A DNA stretch of 64,000 nt from contig CH002840.1 in the NCBI GenBank assembly GCA_000149265.1, positions 899,123 through 963,122 on the forward strand. Direction: 5' to 3'. This stretch comes from Ciona savignyi. Its lineage: Eukaryota > Chordata > Ascidiacea > Phlebobranchia > Cionidae. The position numbers and the translations under genes were made by a program. Within the stretch, counting starts at the first letter, position 1; the number at the start of each line of letters is the position of its first letter. Positions 47,675 to 60,528 of the stretch are shown here, in pieces. A model generated the notes under the pieces. The model made no database searches and had not been told where the DNA came from. It saw only the letters and a program-made list of their open reading frames with translations.

Positions 47675-48454
47675 GCCGCAACCCAGGATGCTATTCAGCC
47701 CGATTGCTCACGAAGACAGAACTTCGTCGAAAACAACTTTTGGGTTGCTTCCTGTTATCGTGGTGGCGGCGGATGATTGCTTCCCAACTACGACACGAAG
47801 ATGGAAATAATACATCGTTCCATCCGCATCTTGGTGCTCGTGATGCCGTTGTAACTTCGGTCAAAGCACATTTAATTATCAAAACTTGGCGCTGGTCGGT
47901 TAAGTCCTTGGGCACGGCACTTTGTAAAACGCCTTGATTCAGTGGCAGTTTAAATTTGTGGTAGATTATTTTCTGGGGCAAAAAATAGTATATTAAGATG
48001 TTTACTTTGGTTTAACCCAGTAATCCGCTCCAGGCAACGTACTTGTCCAAGGACACATAGCCGACGCAGCTGGTTTATTCGACTTACACACTTGTCGGCT
48101 GCCTGCAGACAGTGGAAGCTCTTTATTATTCACCCAGGAGATAAACCGCCTAGAATCCTAAACCCAATATATTGGTGTACGGTCGTGTGGCAATAGACTG
48201 GGTGTAATGGTTAGCACGACCGATATATACAACGAATTCTACACAAAAAAAACTGTCGTAGTGACGAGCCCATTATGGTTCCAGGTGAAAATGACTGGGC
48301 GTTTTTGTTAAAGGGGCAAAAAACGACGAAGCGTTTTTGTTATAATGTTTAAAATGTCTGAGCGTAAGCTCAAAAGAGTTCCATTCCAAACAGAGGGAAA
48401 AGTCTTCCTCATCAACACGAGATGTTTGCAACAAGGTGTCAGTTTCATCGCGTG

Positions 48455-48565
48455 ATTAGTTGGGAAGCAATCATCCGCCGCCACCACGATAACAGGAAGC
48501 AACCCGAAAGTTGTTTTCGACGAAGTTCTGTCTTCGTGAGCGATCGCGCTGAATAGCATCCCTGC
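48455..48565 (-). repeat. Right arm of promoter-region inverted repeat (copy 2)
   Basis: Reverse complement of 47683-47790 (left arm, upstream of the copy 2 TATA box). Conserved GATTGCTTCCCAAC and CCGCCGCCACCACGATAACAGG strings. Confidence 0.85.
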
Positions 48566-49059
48566 ATCCAACAGTTCTCTGCACGACCTGTCAATCACGG
48601 ACGGTCTTTCCCATCGCGTTCCATTCCTTTGTAGACAGTGCCTATTGTGACGCATAGGAGTGGTTTAAATCGATAAAAAATGGAAATTTGTTTTCGCGAA
48701 TTGTCTCTTGAAAAAGCAACAGACCCGGTACTCGCGGTATAACGCTCGTTACTTATTACACAAGACGTAATTAAGATGACGTAACAAAGGCTTACCGATG
48801 TGACGTCAGAATTAAAACTTAAATACACAATAGATAGGAAAGAAGCAAAATAAAAAAAACGAATCCTATCGGAAAACCATTATGACAGAATAATTGTTGC
48901 AAAATTTTACGAAAAACAAATAAAAAAGTTTCTATCATGAATTTCATAATTTTACAAATAAAGAGAAGATTAAAAGTAACGTAATCAAATGTAAATGACG
49001 AAACAATGTAACCAGTCGGAAGTTAGTTTTTTAGGCAAAACTCGATATTTAGTCTGTGC

Positions 49060-49295
49060 TCTTTGGTTTGTCATTTTCTATGATAGGCTCGTAGCTAAGA
49101 CCGTTTTTGTGTATTTAAGTCGGTTTATGTGTCGGTCGTGTTATCCAATCGATCAAACCACCGTAAATGATTATTTACCGGGCTTAGTTTTAATCCCAAG
49201 ATGAGCTTCGTAACTCAGTCCGTTTTTTTAAATGGAATTGGCATATATGAATCGGTCGCGTTAACCGTACGGCTACACGACCGTTCTTCCGTAAA
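49060..49295 (-). repeat. Two tandem tRNA-derived SINE-like copies
   Basis: Minus-strand heads CGGTCGTGTAGCCGTACGGTTAACGCGACC (from 49283) and GGTTTGATCGATTGGATAACACGACC (from 49172) are each followed by a body containing ACGGACTGAG / ACGGTCTTAG. Copy 1 of the segmental duplication has only one of the two. Confidence 0.55.
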
Positions 49296-49890
49296 TGATT
49301 TCATCAACTTTAGTTTTTCTTAAGCGCTTTAGCGACAGCTTACGGCCTAACGACGCTAATTAAATCGACCCATTGGTTGATGTTGGCTTGTTTGGCTGCT
49401 AGCACCAACTGCATATGTTTCCCCGTTCATCTGATGATATTATAAAACTGATTTCAACTAAAACGCTAATATTTGATGTGACACAACAATCACACATGAC
49501 GTAGGAAAACGTGACAGTAGGGAAAAGATACTTTGCATCAATTTTGCAAAATTATCTTTTCTCAAAAATGATTTGTTTGTAGCAGCTGATCAACAAAATG
49601 GTTACGTTGGTGTGAAATGACGTCACCCACAATGACGTCAATAACGGACATATCATAGGGGGATACGGCATGCGTTTCAATAACTTACATAAGACGTAAT
49701 TCAGCAATGAATCATATATTTGGGTAAGATGTCTGTTTGTTATAGAGTATACATTTGGTTCTTTTCTCATATTTCGATTTATTCATGCACAGCTTTATTT
49801 ACAATTTAAAGTGAATAATATTTATTAGCCCCGAAATGTCGGCTGTTAAACAATAATCGGCGCTAAAAATTCACAAAATGACGATGGTGC

Positions 49891-52800
49891 TTATATACTC
49901 TTTGGTCTGAAGAGAAGTTTCCTGCCACAATTCACCCACATTTTGCCATTGAATATCAAAGCCATATTAGCTTACTCATCTAGAAAGTTCAAATGAACGA
50001 ATAAAGCTAAACTTTAAGAGATGATAGCTAACATGTATTATTTGATGTGAAATAGTGGCGCAAATGGTATTTTCAATACTGATGTGTAATTACTTGCAAC
50101 CATTATCAGGCTACGCTTTCGAGACACCAGTTTGCATTTGATAACATTTTAACCATTGGAAAGTGTAGTGTATTTAAAATACTTCTTAACATAATATGTT
50201 TAGGAAAGTATGGTTCCTTATCTGGTATAGACATGGTGTATATAATTTGTTTCTGATTTTTTCAATTTTTTTTTCTGTGATTATGGGGCGTTAAAGAATC
50301 GTTAAAGGGACTGGTTTATGTAGGGTAGAGTATTGAAGCATTTTTCCGGAAAACGCAACTGCATCTTTTTCTTTGTTTTAAATTATATATCGAATTATGT
50401 TGGATTTAAGCGTGTTCGACCATAGGATTCTTATCATAACCCACCCTGAAGAACAACAAACGAGTTACTCAGACAAATTGCAAAACGTTGATTTAGGTGG
50501 TTAGTTTAGTACTTATACCACACATAGACTTATATTTGGTTGATTGACAAAATAATATTTAAGGTTGATATTTTCAATGTGCAATTAAAAAGGAATATTT
50601 GTGTCAGATTTTTATACATTTACAACCGTTTAGCTAATATTTCCTATATAAAAACTATGCCGGCTATCATTTTTTTAATATTACGTCGAATTTTGTAGTG
50701 ACTGTAAGGTGTTCCGTTGGGGTATTTACCCAAATTCAGATAAACGCACATCTAGTCAATCTAAGATAACAATTCTAATACTTTCAACCGGATTCCAATA
50801 GTTCAAATACCTGTGACACACTAAAGAAAAATTTTCCAACAAAAATATCGTCGCAGCCAATGCCGAATAAGATGAATTTTTAATTCTTGGTTTTAAATTT
50901 ACTGTAAAAGATACTTAAATCCTCAAATCTTCTTTAAATTCATTAGAGTTTTAAGCGAATTAGACATCTTCTAAAGAATGTCCGGAAATGTATGTTGCAA
51001 TCATTATTCAGGGAATAATCTTAATTTATATAAAGGATATTTACCGAGATAACTGTCTATTTTCTTGTATTTAAAACATTACTGTTTAACGGACCAACTT
51101 TCCATAAACCGTTATCTGAATTAAAAATTTTTGTCAAGTAGGCAACTGTGCTCGAAAGACGCTATTTCCTGGAAAAAATAATTTGGTTTTTCATGTATAA
51201 TTCCCCTAAACTCATTTTCCAAAATGTCGATTTTTGCATATCGATATAGTGTTATCTAACAATTCATGTTATTTCAACGACTAAAATGTTTGTAGAAGAT
51301 GGCAGTGCGACATAACATGTCTGTTACAATCAAGATTCTGAGACAAATTCTTATAGTATTTTCCTATAGTTATTTTTTTCTTTCTTCTCAATAGTACAAA
51401 AGTGGCACTAACATTTTACCAAATCTGATCAAAATTGCAGCAGCTGTTCAAGCGCTATACTATTTTTTTTTGTTTTTTTTTGTCCGTTTGTTTTTTAACG
51501 TTCCAGGATAATTCCCCTAGATTTATTACCCAACATTTTGGGTTTTTACATATCTATACCATGTTGTCTAATAAATGACAAAGTTTCATTGCGATTCCAA
51601 GACCCCTTCCGGTAGATTTTGGGGCGAAATCATGCCTGTCATAATCATGATTCACAAACAAATATTCATGCTTAGGGCAGGCCACCATAGATGTCGCACC
51701 TGAGCAACTATGCGTTCGTCATTTTAAACTGGATTGTTGCAGCGAGACAGCATGGGCCGTGAAAAAAGACATGATGAAATCGTTTTAAACAATTCCATTT
51801 AAGGGGCGTGATAAAAATGTAGTTATGCAAAGTTTGTGTATATGCTGACATTCGAACCCTTTACCGTTTAAGGACCTTTCAGATTGTTGTTTACATATCA
51901 GCAACAGTATATAGGCAGTCTAATTGGTATTTAAAAATAAACTCAAAAAAACAAATGTTCACATTCTTTTTTAAATGGTAGAATTTTAATAATTTTGTAA
52001 AATATTGAGTGTGGTTCTCTGGGGTAACTTTTTTCCGACCAACTAATCCGGCAACACCCACCAGTTTGCAGAACGCGACTAAATTTGGAAGAAAATGAGC
52101 TGCATGGCAATATACCGCGAGGTCGTCCAAGTGTTTTCATGTTTTCTCGTCATGTGACAAACCCCTTTGTTGCGTGACAAACACTCGGGACGCACCAATG
52201 AAAGACAATCGTAGTTCGACCCAACAATCAACACATGTGTTCAGGCGTGCATTTAAGCGTAACCTAACCGCCACCCCTGTTTAGGCCCCCATTTAAAAGT
52301 TAGAGATAAACTTAACCGCCTATCCGAATATGTCGAGTGGAACTCACTCAAACCAAGCGAACTCACAAAGCTGTATACACAAGCAGATACTCTTACACGG
52401 GTAATTAAATTAATAAAACTGTTTCATGTACTAGAGAACTCGTCATTTATTATACGGCGATTAGTTCTCTCGCTTGGGCACAATAGAATACGCTTAGCAT
52501 ACCAGTCTAATAGAAACCAGGCACTAATCATCCGTTCACTCGTACCGACGTCGCCATTGTTCGGAACAATCGCGTCTTCCGTGCCTTTGTATCGCGGTTG
52601 AATGGTGAGCATGAAGCGTTGTGGAAATGGTGCCCGGAGTGAGAAAGGCGGTCCTGAAAATTAGAAAAACGGACGGAAGACAAAAATAATGGCCAGTTTC
52701 ATTGCGACCCGCTGCACGCGATATGAGCCATTGTTAGTGTATATAGCAGAGCGAAAGCGCAAGAATGTCAGGTACATCGTGTTGATGTACAAAGATATGC

Positions 52801-53200
52801 GATGTAGTGTTAAATATTCGTTGTAGCTATTGTGCATATGTAAGCTCAAAACAGATATATTTTAATTGTTTACCTCGGTTTAAATTATACCAAGTTTTAT
52901 TTTAGATAGTATCACCTCGATTTTTTAGTGAAAACAAGTTTATTTATTTTCGTTCTATAAAACAGAGCTAGCCTTCCGGAGAAGGTGTAGTCCAAATAGT
53001 TTACAGTTATAAGCCGCTGATGTGTAAGCATTGAACCCGCTCTTGTTAGGTTGAGGTTTAATCAAAACAGAAACAAGAAAAATAATTTTATTTTATTTTT
53101 AGAAGCCTGTCTCACATTAAAGATTAAAACTTCGACTGGCATATTGTTGCTTCACTGTGTTGAACAATTCTTTCTAATTCTGTATTCTGACTCGTTCTTC
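49891..53200. other. AT-rich intergenic region left of SoxB2
   Basis: No gene supported. It contains a diverged pair of direct repeats (51195-51350 and 51505-51670) and poly-T tracts near 51460-51500. The last kilobase becomes more mixed in composition and probably includes SoxB2 regulatory DNA. Confidence 0.6.
51195..51670 (+). repeat. Diverged direct-repeat pair
   Basis: TAATTCCCCTAAACTCATT... at 51199 and TAATTCCCCTAGATTTATT... at 51509 begin two roughly 150-bp stretches that align with scattered changes: both contain an ATATCKATA-type string and end in a CGA-AT-ATG-CTGT-ATAATCA block and ACAAA. They probably come from an old repeat family or an ancient tandem duplication. Confidence 0.5.
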
Positions 53201-53315
53201 GACGACTCATCACCAAATACGTCACCACTGTATTATACATACAAGACGAACTAACCGACGTCATCACTTTTTGACGTCATTGCAAAGATTCAACTTCTAA
53301 CAACTCCTGTCAATC
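53201..53315 (+). promoter_or_regulatory. CRE-like cluster just upstream of SoxB2
   Basis: Three CRE/ATF-like sites occur within about 65 bp before the start codon: AATACGTCACC (about 53216), ACCGACGTCATC (53254) and the full palindrome TGACGTCA (53272-53279). They may lie in the promoter or the 5' UTR. ATF/CREB binding is inferred from motif only. Confidence 0.5.
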
Positions 53316-54838
53316 ATGGAAAGTCCCGATATTCAAAGGGAAACACCAAGCCCGATGTCGCCATCGGAGGAAATGGCGATGAAATCTGGCATCGACGCGG
53401 GTCACGTCAAACGACCAATGAACGCTTTCATGGTATGGTCACGTGGACAACGACGAAAAATGGCCCAAGAAAATCCGAAAATGCACAACTCCGAAATCTC
53501 AAAGGTGGGTAATAGATGCGATATTTGCAATGCTTATATCATTTAAAGTAAATAGCCAAACTATAACTTCTTATATACTAATAAGTATTATGTCGATTAA
53601 AATAATGTGATTGTTTAAAACGCAACGTTTCTTATAGCGTCTCGGTGCTTCGTGGAAACTACTGACCGAGTGCGAGAAGCGACCCTTCATTGACGAAGCC
53701 AAGCGACTTCGAGCTCTTCACATGAAGGAGCATCCCGATTACAAGTACAGACCGAGGAGGAAGCCGAAATCGCTCATCAAACCGAAGGATCGTTTCGCGT
53801 TTTCCCTCTTTCCAAGTTCTGGGATGAACTCGCCCACGCATGAGCAGTCACCGGTTTCGCTCGCTATGCAACAAGCCGCAGGTAAGCTTTCGTGAGAACC
53901 TTATTACGGTAGTGCGAGGTACGAAATATATGTCCAAGTACGTTGGTATAGTACCGTAAAAATTTTGTATTAAAAATATATTTTTAGTTTAGTCTGATCA
54001 AACTTTATTCCTTTATTACAGCTGCTGCCCATCTTAACATCGACCCCATAGTTGTGGAGAAGGCCCGAGCTGCAGCGGCCGCCGCGTTTTACTCCTCGTC
54101 TCCATCTTTAACGACGACTTCATTTCCAAGTCTGAACCACCTCTCTATGACATCACAGTCAAGCGCGGTTAGTCTCGCAGCAGCCATCACCCAGAGCAGA
54201 CTTGCAGCTGTTGCAGCGGCTCGAGAATTGGGTTCACCCAACTCGATATATTCGCCAACCAACGGTCTATATTCGCCACCGATCACCACAGGTAAGGAAA
54301 CACGATATGATATTTGTTTACTTTAGTTTAAAATGGTATTAAATACATTAATCACACATTTAAAATAATACAACTGCCTTAATGTTGAACAGAAATTGTA
54401 TAGCCATGATTACTGCTGACACGAACGTTTCAGCTTTATTTATCTGCAACTATCAGCTGAGTAAATAAAGAAATTATTTAGCTTAGTTCTAAGTTTTTGA
54501 TATAGATTCGTCTTAATATAATTGCATGATTTTGTTAAAGTGTATTGTAGCGGTAACGTGTGATGTTGGTTATAGGTGCTTCCCGATGCGGCTCATTCGT
54601 CCCGTCACCCCCGTCTCCCGGTACGGCGGCCATGGCTGCAGCAGTGATGAATAGCGCGTACGCAATGACCCCATCTGCGACTGGCGCATGGTCCCCATCC
54701 CTGCCCAGTCCCACCATGCAGATGCAGAACCCTTTCGCTTACATCCTCGTGCCGGGCATCGGCCCCTCCGCCTTCCCTGGTAGTCCACTTAAGAGCGGAC
54801 TCGACTACTTTTCGCCGTTGCCTCTGCCGGCTATGTAA
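53316..54838 (+). CDS. SOXB2: SoxB2 HMG-box transcription factor (Sox14/21 type)
   Basis: Sequence-specific nuclear factor; SoxB2 proteins are usually repressors that oppose SoxB1 in neural tissue. Exons: 53316-53504, 53638-53881, 54022-54291 and 54576-54838; phases close, 321 residues. HMG box at about residues 31-103: [56 protein letters not shown] and [12 protein letters not shown]. Just after it, [11 protein letters not shown] matches the SoxB2 extension (KTLLKKDKFAFP type). The middle has alanine runs ([22 protein letters not shown]). The end, [10 protein letters not shown] followed by KSGLDYFSP and a terminal AM, matches the Sox14/21 C-terminus (YILFPGMTKTGIDPYS...TAM), with about ten extra residues inserted. 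An intron interrupts the HMG box directly after EISK; vertebrate SoxB genes usually have no introns. The start is the first in-frame Met. Confidence 0.93.
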
Positions 54839-57017
54839 TCCTGCCGAATTTCACCGGAGAAGCCGGAAAACCACTCAAGTTCCCAGTCGACCGCGTGCAT
54901 CTGACGGTGACAAGGCGAATCCTGTGGCGCAGAGCAGACTGTCTGTGTTCATATCATAAGTTTCCAATTTTGCACTTTGTGTAAACAGCGGTGTGTATAA
55001 CCCTTTGCTACGATCCCAATCTTCTGGGCTACTCGACTCGTATACTAACAATCGCGGTACGATATTGCTCGTTGTGACATCACAAGGGTAACTTTTAATG
55101 ACGCGCGGTTCGAGGTCAAGTGCTTGAGATTTTATTGAAGGCGCGTGGCAATGTCGACCTTTAAGAATATATTAGAAATCGACAAAATACAGAGGACGGT
55201 TGCCAAAGCACTGCTTGGTATCCCTTTGTGTCGGTTACATGACAGCTATGCTTCAAGAGCATTCATATTTCAAATTTAAGTCGTGATTGCCTGCCGAAAT
55301 GAATTTCAATCGCGAGACCACCGAACCGCCTTTTCGTATTACTGTGTCCTTGACAAGGCGGTTTTCGCTGATCTCTTTTTGGTGGGTGTGATTTTATTAC
55401 TGCTTCAATCTTGTTCATATTTCAGTGTTTATTTTCTATTTGCCATTCCTCGCTATTTGCAAGTCGGCTTTTACTTCCAAGTCGGTATTTGCTCGAACAA
55501 TGTCGCATAAATAAGCGGATTAGTTACTGTGTAAGCCGAATTTGTATTAACACATAACTTTTAGCATTGGCAAATTCCAATTGAGTTTATTGCGTATTGT
55601 GATCAACAACTAAAATCTACTTACTGATCGGAAAAGTCGCCGGTGGTATAATCGCTATCGCTGTAGACCTTCCTGGCTGGCAAAGGTTACTGTTTGTTAT
55701 GTGCATCGACCACACCTAAATGCGGTCACTTCGCTTGCACGAACGTATTCACGCGGAGGCCGCTCTTAATTCAATTACCGCCTGGCTCTGAACTTCGCCG
55801 TTCCGCACCGTCGCTTCTGCAAACATCTTGGCACATTTTTCAGCTTCACTCAGCTCGTAAACATTATCGTTGGCCGGCAGCCAATATTCCATGGCGTTTG
55901 CGCATTTTTACTTTCGACGTTTTTGCACCAAAAAACATGAGTGGCTGGTGGGATGCCTGTGTGGATTTGTGAGCTAATCCGCGATTTCGCTTCGCCTTCC
56001 ACCGCCTGATACGCAATTTCGTATTCGCGCTTAAGCGCCATTGTTACTGCTCAATGTAAGCTCAGCGGATCGGCGGTTTAAGTTACGGCTTTGTGACATC
56101 AGAGACACCACAAGTTCGATCGTGGAATACGCCCGCGGCGTCCAATCGTTCGAAATGTGTTTATTTTTACGGAGACAAGTAAAATGCCCCAAAAGCATCG
56201 AAGGCTTCGCACGCTATCCGCCGACTCGGACGGTTTTAATTAACGTGATTCACCGGCGTTAATGAGAACTTATAGCGACGATTGAGTCAGATTAACCTCA
56301 CCGGTCTTGGACTGTGTCACGCGATCCGTTTCCTTAAAACAATGCCAGTACTTTACCACTCATGTAACAATTACCATCTCCGCAATTAACCATTGAATAT
56401 TTGAATACCGCTATTTTAATCTTAATTTGCAACTACAACGCCCTCGAATTGGAGTAACATTTTTATCGACGAAAAATCTTTCCCTTTTTCAAGTATAAGA
56501 CTAAAAATACTTTACTTGTTCAAATTTATGGCGGGGCTGAGTTGTGAAAAAAAACATATTTACCCCTTGACCCGAGCTTCACAATCTTGTTGTTAATGGT
56601 TTCAGTTGTACTTCGCTAATAGCCGTACTTTTTTTTATCTGAATCTCACACCCCGTTTATTTTGTTCTTCTTCCGACGATGTTTTTATGACGAAAAATAA
56701 ATTTGATTGAGCTGAATGGACGTGGATTTCTGCAGACGATTTTCAATCCCGCATCAAGATTTAGCTCGATGCGGGTATTTACAAAATAGTGTGTGTATGC
56801 TGAATTAGGCTGTTCCCGCCGCGGGCTCTGTAGGAAATACTGCAGCACATTGCGTCAAGGGACAAGAATGGAATATTACAATTTCGAGTTCCGTTACAGG
56901 ATCTTAACGGAATTTATGTAACCCATCCCAAAATATTTGTGTTAAGTTGCCCAATACTGACTTGTTTTCCACATGAATTATCTTCGTATGCACGGCATGT
57001 ATTTACTAAAGACGCAT

Positions 57018-57062
57018 TAGTATATATATCACACACGCACACACATATATATACATAGCGTA
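57018..57062 (+). repeat. TA/CA microsatellite
   Basis: An alternating purine-pyrimidine tract: tatatatatc, then (ca)n with a single CG break, then atatatatac. A simple repeat. Confidence 0.85.
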
Positions 57063-60000
57063 TATGACAGTTGCATTAGGGGTTTTCTAGGTTTCAAAGG
57101 TTCCGATTGAAATTGCTTATTACTAAATGCTGGTAACATTAATGTCCCGCATTTTGTGTGGGTTAGTTAACGTCCTCGGTCGATCTCGCGCCGGAAATTC
57201 ATGGTAAATTACTGTAGATCACTCGGTGTAGGCTTATACGAAGAATTTACCTTGGTTCTGTACCAGCCTGCACAGAGCAGCAATTTTCTGGCCGCCACCG
57301 CAATGACTTTGCAAGTTATCCTACGAAACGAGAATAACGAGGATTCCGGATCACAAATCGGTCATTATTGGCCGCCAATTACACCGCCGCGCATAGTAAT
57401 CGCGGGTAATGGTTTGTTATGCCTGTGTAGAATCTATTATGATGTCACATAGGTGATTCAGATAGGCCACCAATCGGAATCACACTGTACCTGCGTGTAT
57501 CAGCAGATCGCGTGCGAGCGGCCAAACCACAAAGGAAAGATTTCTTGAACTTTCTCGGAGGCGGCGAGACTTATAATTACCGACGGCCATATTATACCAG
57601 GCCGGGAAAAGTATAAACAAGAAATGAATATTCGGCTATTAATATATAATTGTCGAAACGTCGACAAAGTGTGAGCTATTTTAATAATTTGGCGTAGTTT
57701 GTGACGGTGCCTTTAGTGGTCAAGGCGTGTTGTATTTTTGGCGCAAAGACGCAAACTGTGGCTTGGTAAAATCTATAAGCCGTTTAATTCTTAAACTTCA
57801 AAATAAATCTTATAATTTCCAGAAATATTCATTTTCTAGAGTTATGCTTTAATCCTATGCAAATGCATTAAAGTAACGACAGTTATAAAATGCTGCTAGA
57901 CAGTAGCAAACAAACATGTTGCTGAAATGCAATATTTTGTTGTTTTTTTGTGTTATTGCACATACCGAATTGCATTGCTGTTTTGTTCTTATTTCCAGAG
58001 GGTTTAGAACACCGCAATTGCACAAAACTTTAATTGCGCAAAACCATTGTATTCAAAAGAATTGGGATATTGTCTAAAATTGGTGGATTAGAACGGTAGA
58101 GAGACGGCCACGATTCGATAAATATCAATCCACAATCGGGCCCCTTACAATTTTCTTCCTTGAATTACATTTGGTCATTTGGGTTTAACACCAAAAATGT
58201 TGAAGGGTTGTGGTAGCCTTAAAATGATATTTAGTAAAGGAAGAGTTTTTGGGGAGTAAGGATTCTTTTGTTTTTTTAGGAAGAACCTGTAGTTACATGA
58301 TTTACACGTGCAAATAAACTCCGTTTGTTGAGTGTTGAAACATCATTTATGACGTTTTAACAATGGCGTACTTTTGTTTCCTTTTCCGAGCCGCCCGTCA
58401 CAACGTGCTGTATCCTTTGCTATTCAAATTTTCAACCCATTGTGTTTTAACAATGCGAAACGTCAGAGCGGTTCGATGGTTCTCCAGCCCTCCATTATGA
58501 GCCAAATAATGACAGGCATTGTGATCAAACAATGGGGAACAACCCTCTTGTCAGCAACAAAGGCGCGGACAATGGAAATTAATTTGATCAGCACGGAAAG
58601 CTTATAAAACGATACCCGCTAATTTGTGCGTCAACAAGGCGGGAAAGCGTGCATCGCACAACGCAATACGTTACGAGCAACTACGTTCGATTCAGCCACT
58701 GTGCTTTGCCAGTAGAATAGTGCTGGCGTTTGAACAAATCCATATTATGGTTGACTTTAACAAGAAAAATGACTTTAACCAAAAACGACACCCTGTGTAT
58801 AGAGCGAAGATAGAAATATCGATTTGTTATTGTACGGGAAGCTTTTCCGCGAAATTTTAGCATAAACAAATTATGATTTAGCTTATCCTTTGGCGAACGC
58901 ATGTGCAGGCGTGCGTGGTATGCGGTTTGTTTTGCCACCAATCTACTGCACCTTCGCTAAATCCCGCCCGGTATTCCAGGGACGGTTATTGACTGTTGCA
59001 CTCACCGAGTGGCCTTGTTGGGTACGAAAATAGATTAATCCGAAAATAGAATGATCACCCAGGATCCAAACCATTGTTAAAATACAAAGGATTGCCACGT
59101 TGAAGTGCACTTACCAAGAGTTATCCCATTGTCAGGGGGATTATAATGTAAATAGCGTGTAACAACTGCGCAGCCCAGCGCGAACACGTTTTGAACAAAG
59201 TGATTTATCAAAGCTAAGTTAAACCACCCATTTTGACAGCAGGAGTTAAATGACCCAACGGTCTGGGGATTTAAGAATTCCGCAATAAACGGATATCGGA
59301 CACTTGTGCCTGCAGTTTTTGTCACTCGGAAAAAAATTGCAAAACTTAGGAAAAGTGCAAAGTGGAGTTTCCATTGTAATCCCGGAGGGTCTCGGTTTTT
59401 CCGTGGTCAGTCTCACACCTCTAGTGCGGTCGCAGTGGAATACTATGGCATTGTTCTTATGCTCCACTTGTGTTGTCAACTAAATCGTGATGAAGACCAC
59501 TTCGGCCGTTCATTTCTGTTCTTATGTTTCGAAGACGCTGCCAAACGTGTAATTACAAATTGATCACCAGCTTAAATCGCTTCCAGTCCGGCCTCGCTTT
59601 ACTCGACCTCGCGTGCAAAGGGGCAATCGAAGACATCGCTTAGATTGGAAACAATTTGTAAATTGTCACGTTCAGAATGTCGATGACCGAAACGTCCAGC
59701 AACCCACGCAGCACGCGCACTCTACGTGTTAATCGGACTTCATAAGCCCCCCCCGCTTCAATTCTGTTTGGCTAGACTATTTTTATTCGTGGATAATTAA
59801 CATTGTTTAAAAGGTTATTTTGCCACGATTTTGTATCATACAACGTGATTTGATTAACACAACGTACCTTTATTAAAATATTAACTTTTTTAGAAACGAC
59901 TTTTAAAAGTTGGTGTAAAAACAATAACAAAATTCAAAAGTTAAAAAACCATAATGTAAAAGTTGGTTAAAAAAACAAAATTCCAAATTACTTAACATTT

Positions 60001-60417
60001 TAACCACAGTTATCAGCTAGTGGTTGATGCATTTGGTCACGCCCGATTGCTTCCGCTATCAGTAATAATCAGACATCGCTGAAGGGCAGAAATGCCGCAC
60101 ACAACGTAAATCAAAATGCCATGTGTTGGTGTTCGTTACACCAAGCGATTACGATATCCGTGGAACATCTTTCTACATTAATATTATTCATTTTTTGCAA
60201 AAAAACAACATCGTTACAATGAACATAATCTATCATTGCCACAATAATTCCATTCATGATCACTGCAAGCATCGTTTTTCAATTTATAATTACTGGTTTT
60301 CGATTTATTTTACAACGTGATGTGCTAAATAGCATATTTTTGTAAATCGGGAAAACGCATTTCATTTGCTTGATGGAAGTCACACCGACGCATACGTCAA
60401 GTCGTTTATTTACCGGG

Positions 60418-60528
60418 CTCAGTGACCAGTTTCGATCTCATGATGGTCTCGTCACTGAGACCGTTTTTTTATATATAGATTTGGTATATGAATTGGTCGC
60501 TTTAACCATTCGGCCACACGACCGTTTT
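60418..60528 (-). repeat. tRNA-derived SINE, best-preserved head
   Basis: On the minus strand, from 60526: CGGTCGTGTGGCCGAATGG, TTAAAGCGACC, a good Ser/Leu-type tRNA A box. About 70 bases on lies GAGATCGAAACTGGTC, a B-box-like string. The D-arm region is tRNA-like but the anticodon and acceptor arms do not pair, so it is a SINE and not a tRNA gene. Confidence 0.65.

Larger units (their letters stand above)
44386..49890. repeat. Tandem segmental duplication, copy 2
   Basis: Second copy of 37911-43335. Near identity runs to about 47920; after that, similarity drops and copy 2 gains an extra minus-strand SINE (49190-49290). The small peptide gene is repeated at 46822-47556. Homology stops near 49890, after CGGCGCTAAAAATTCAC. 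Confidence 0.93.

Noticed and set aside
60418..60528. Possible tRNA gene from the good A box.
   Set aside because: No pairing acceptor stem or anticodon arm; it matches a dispersed SINE family in the same window.
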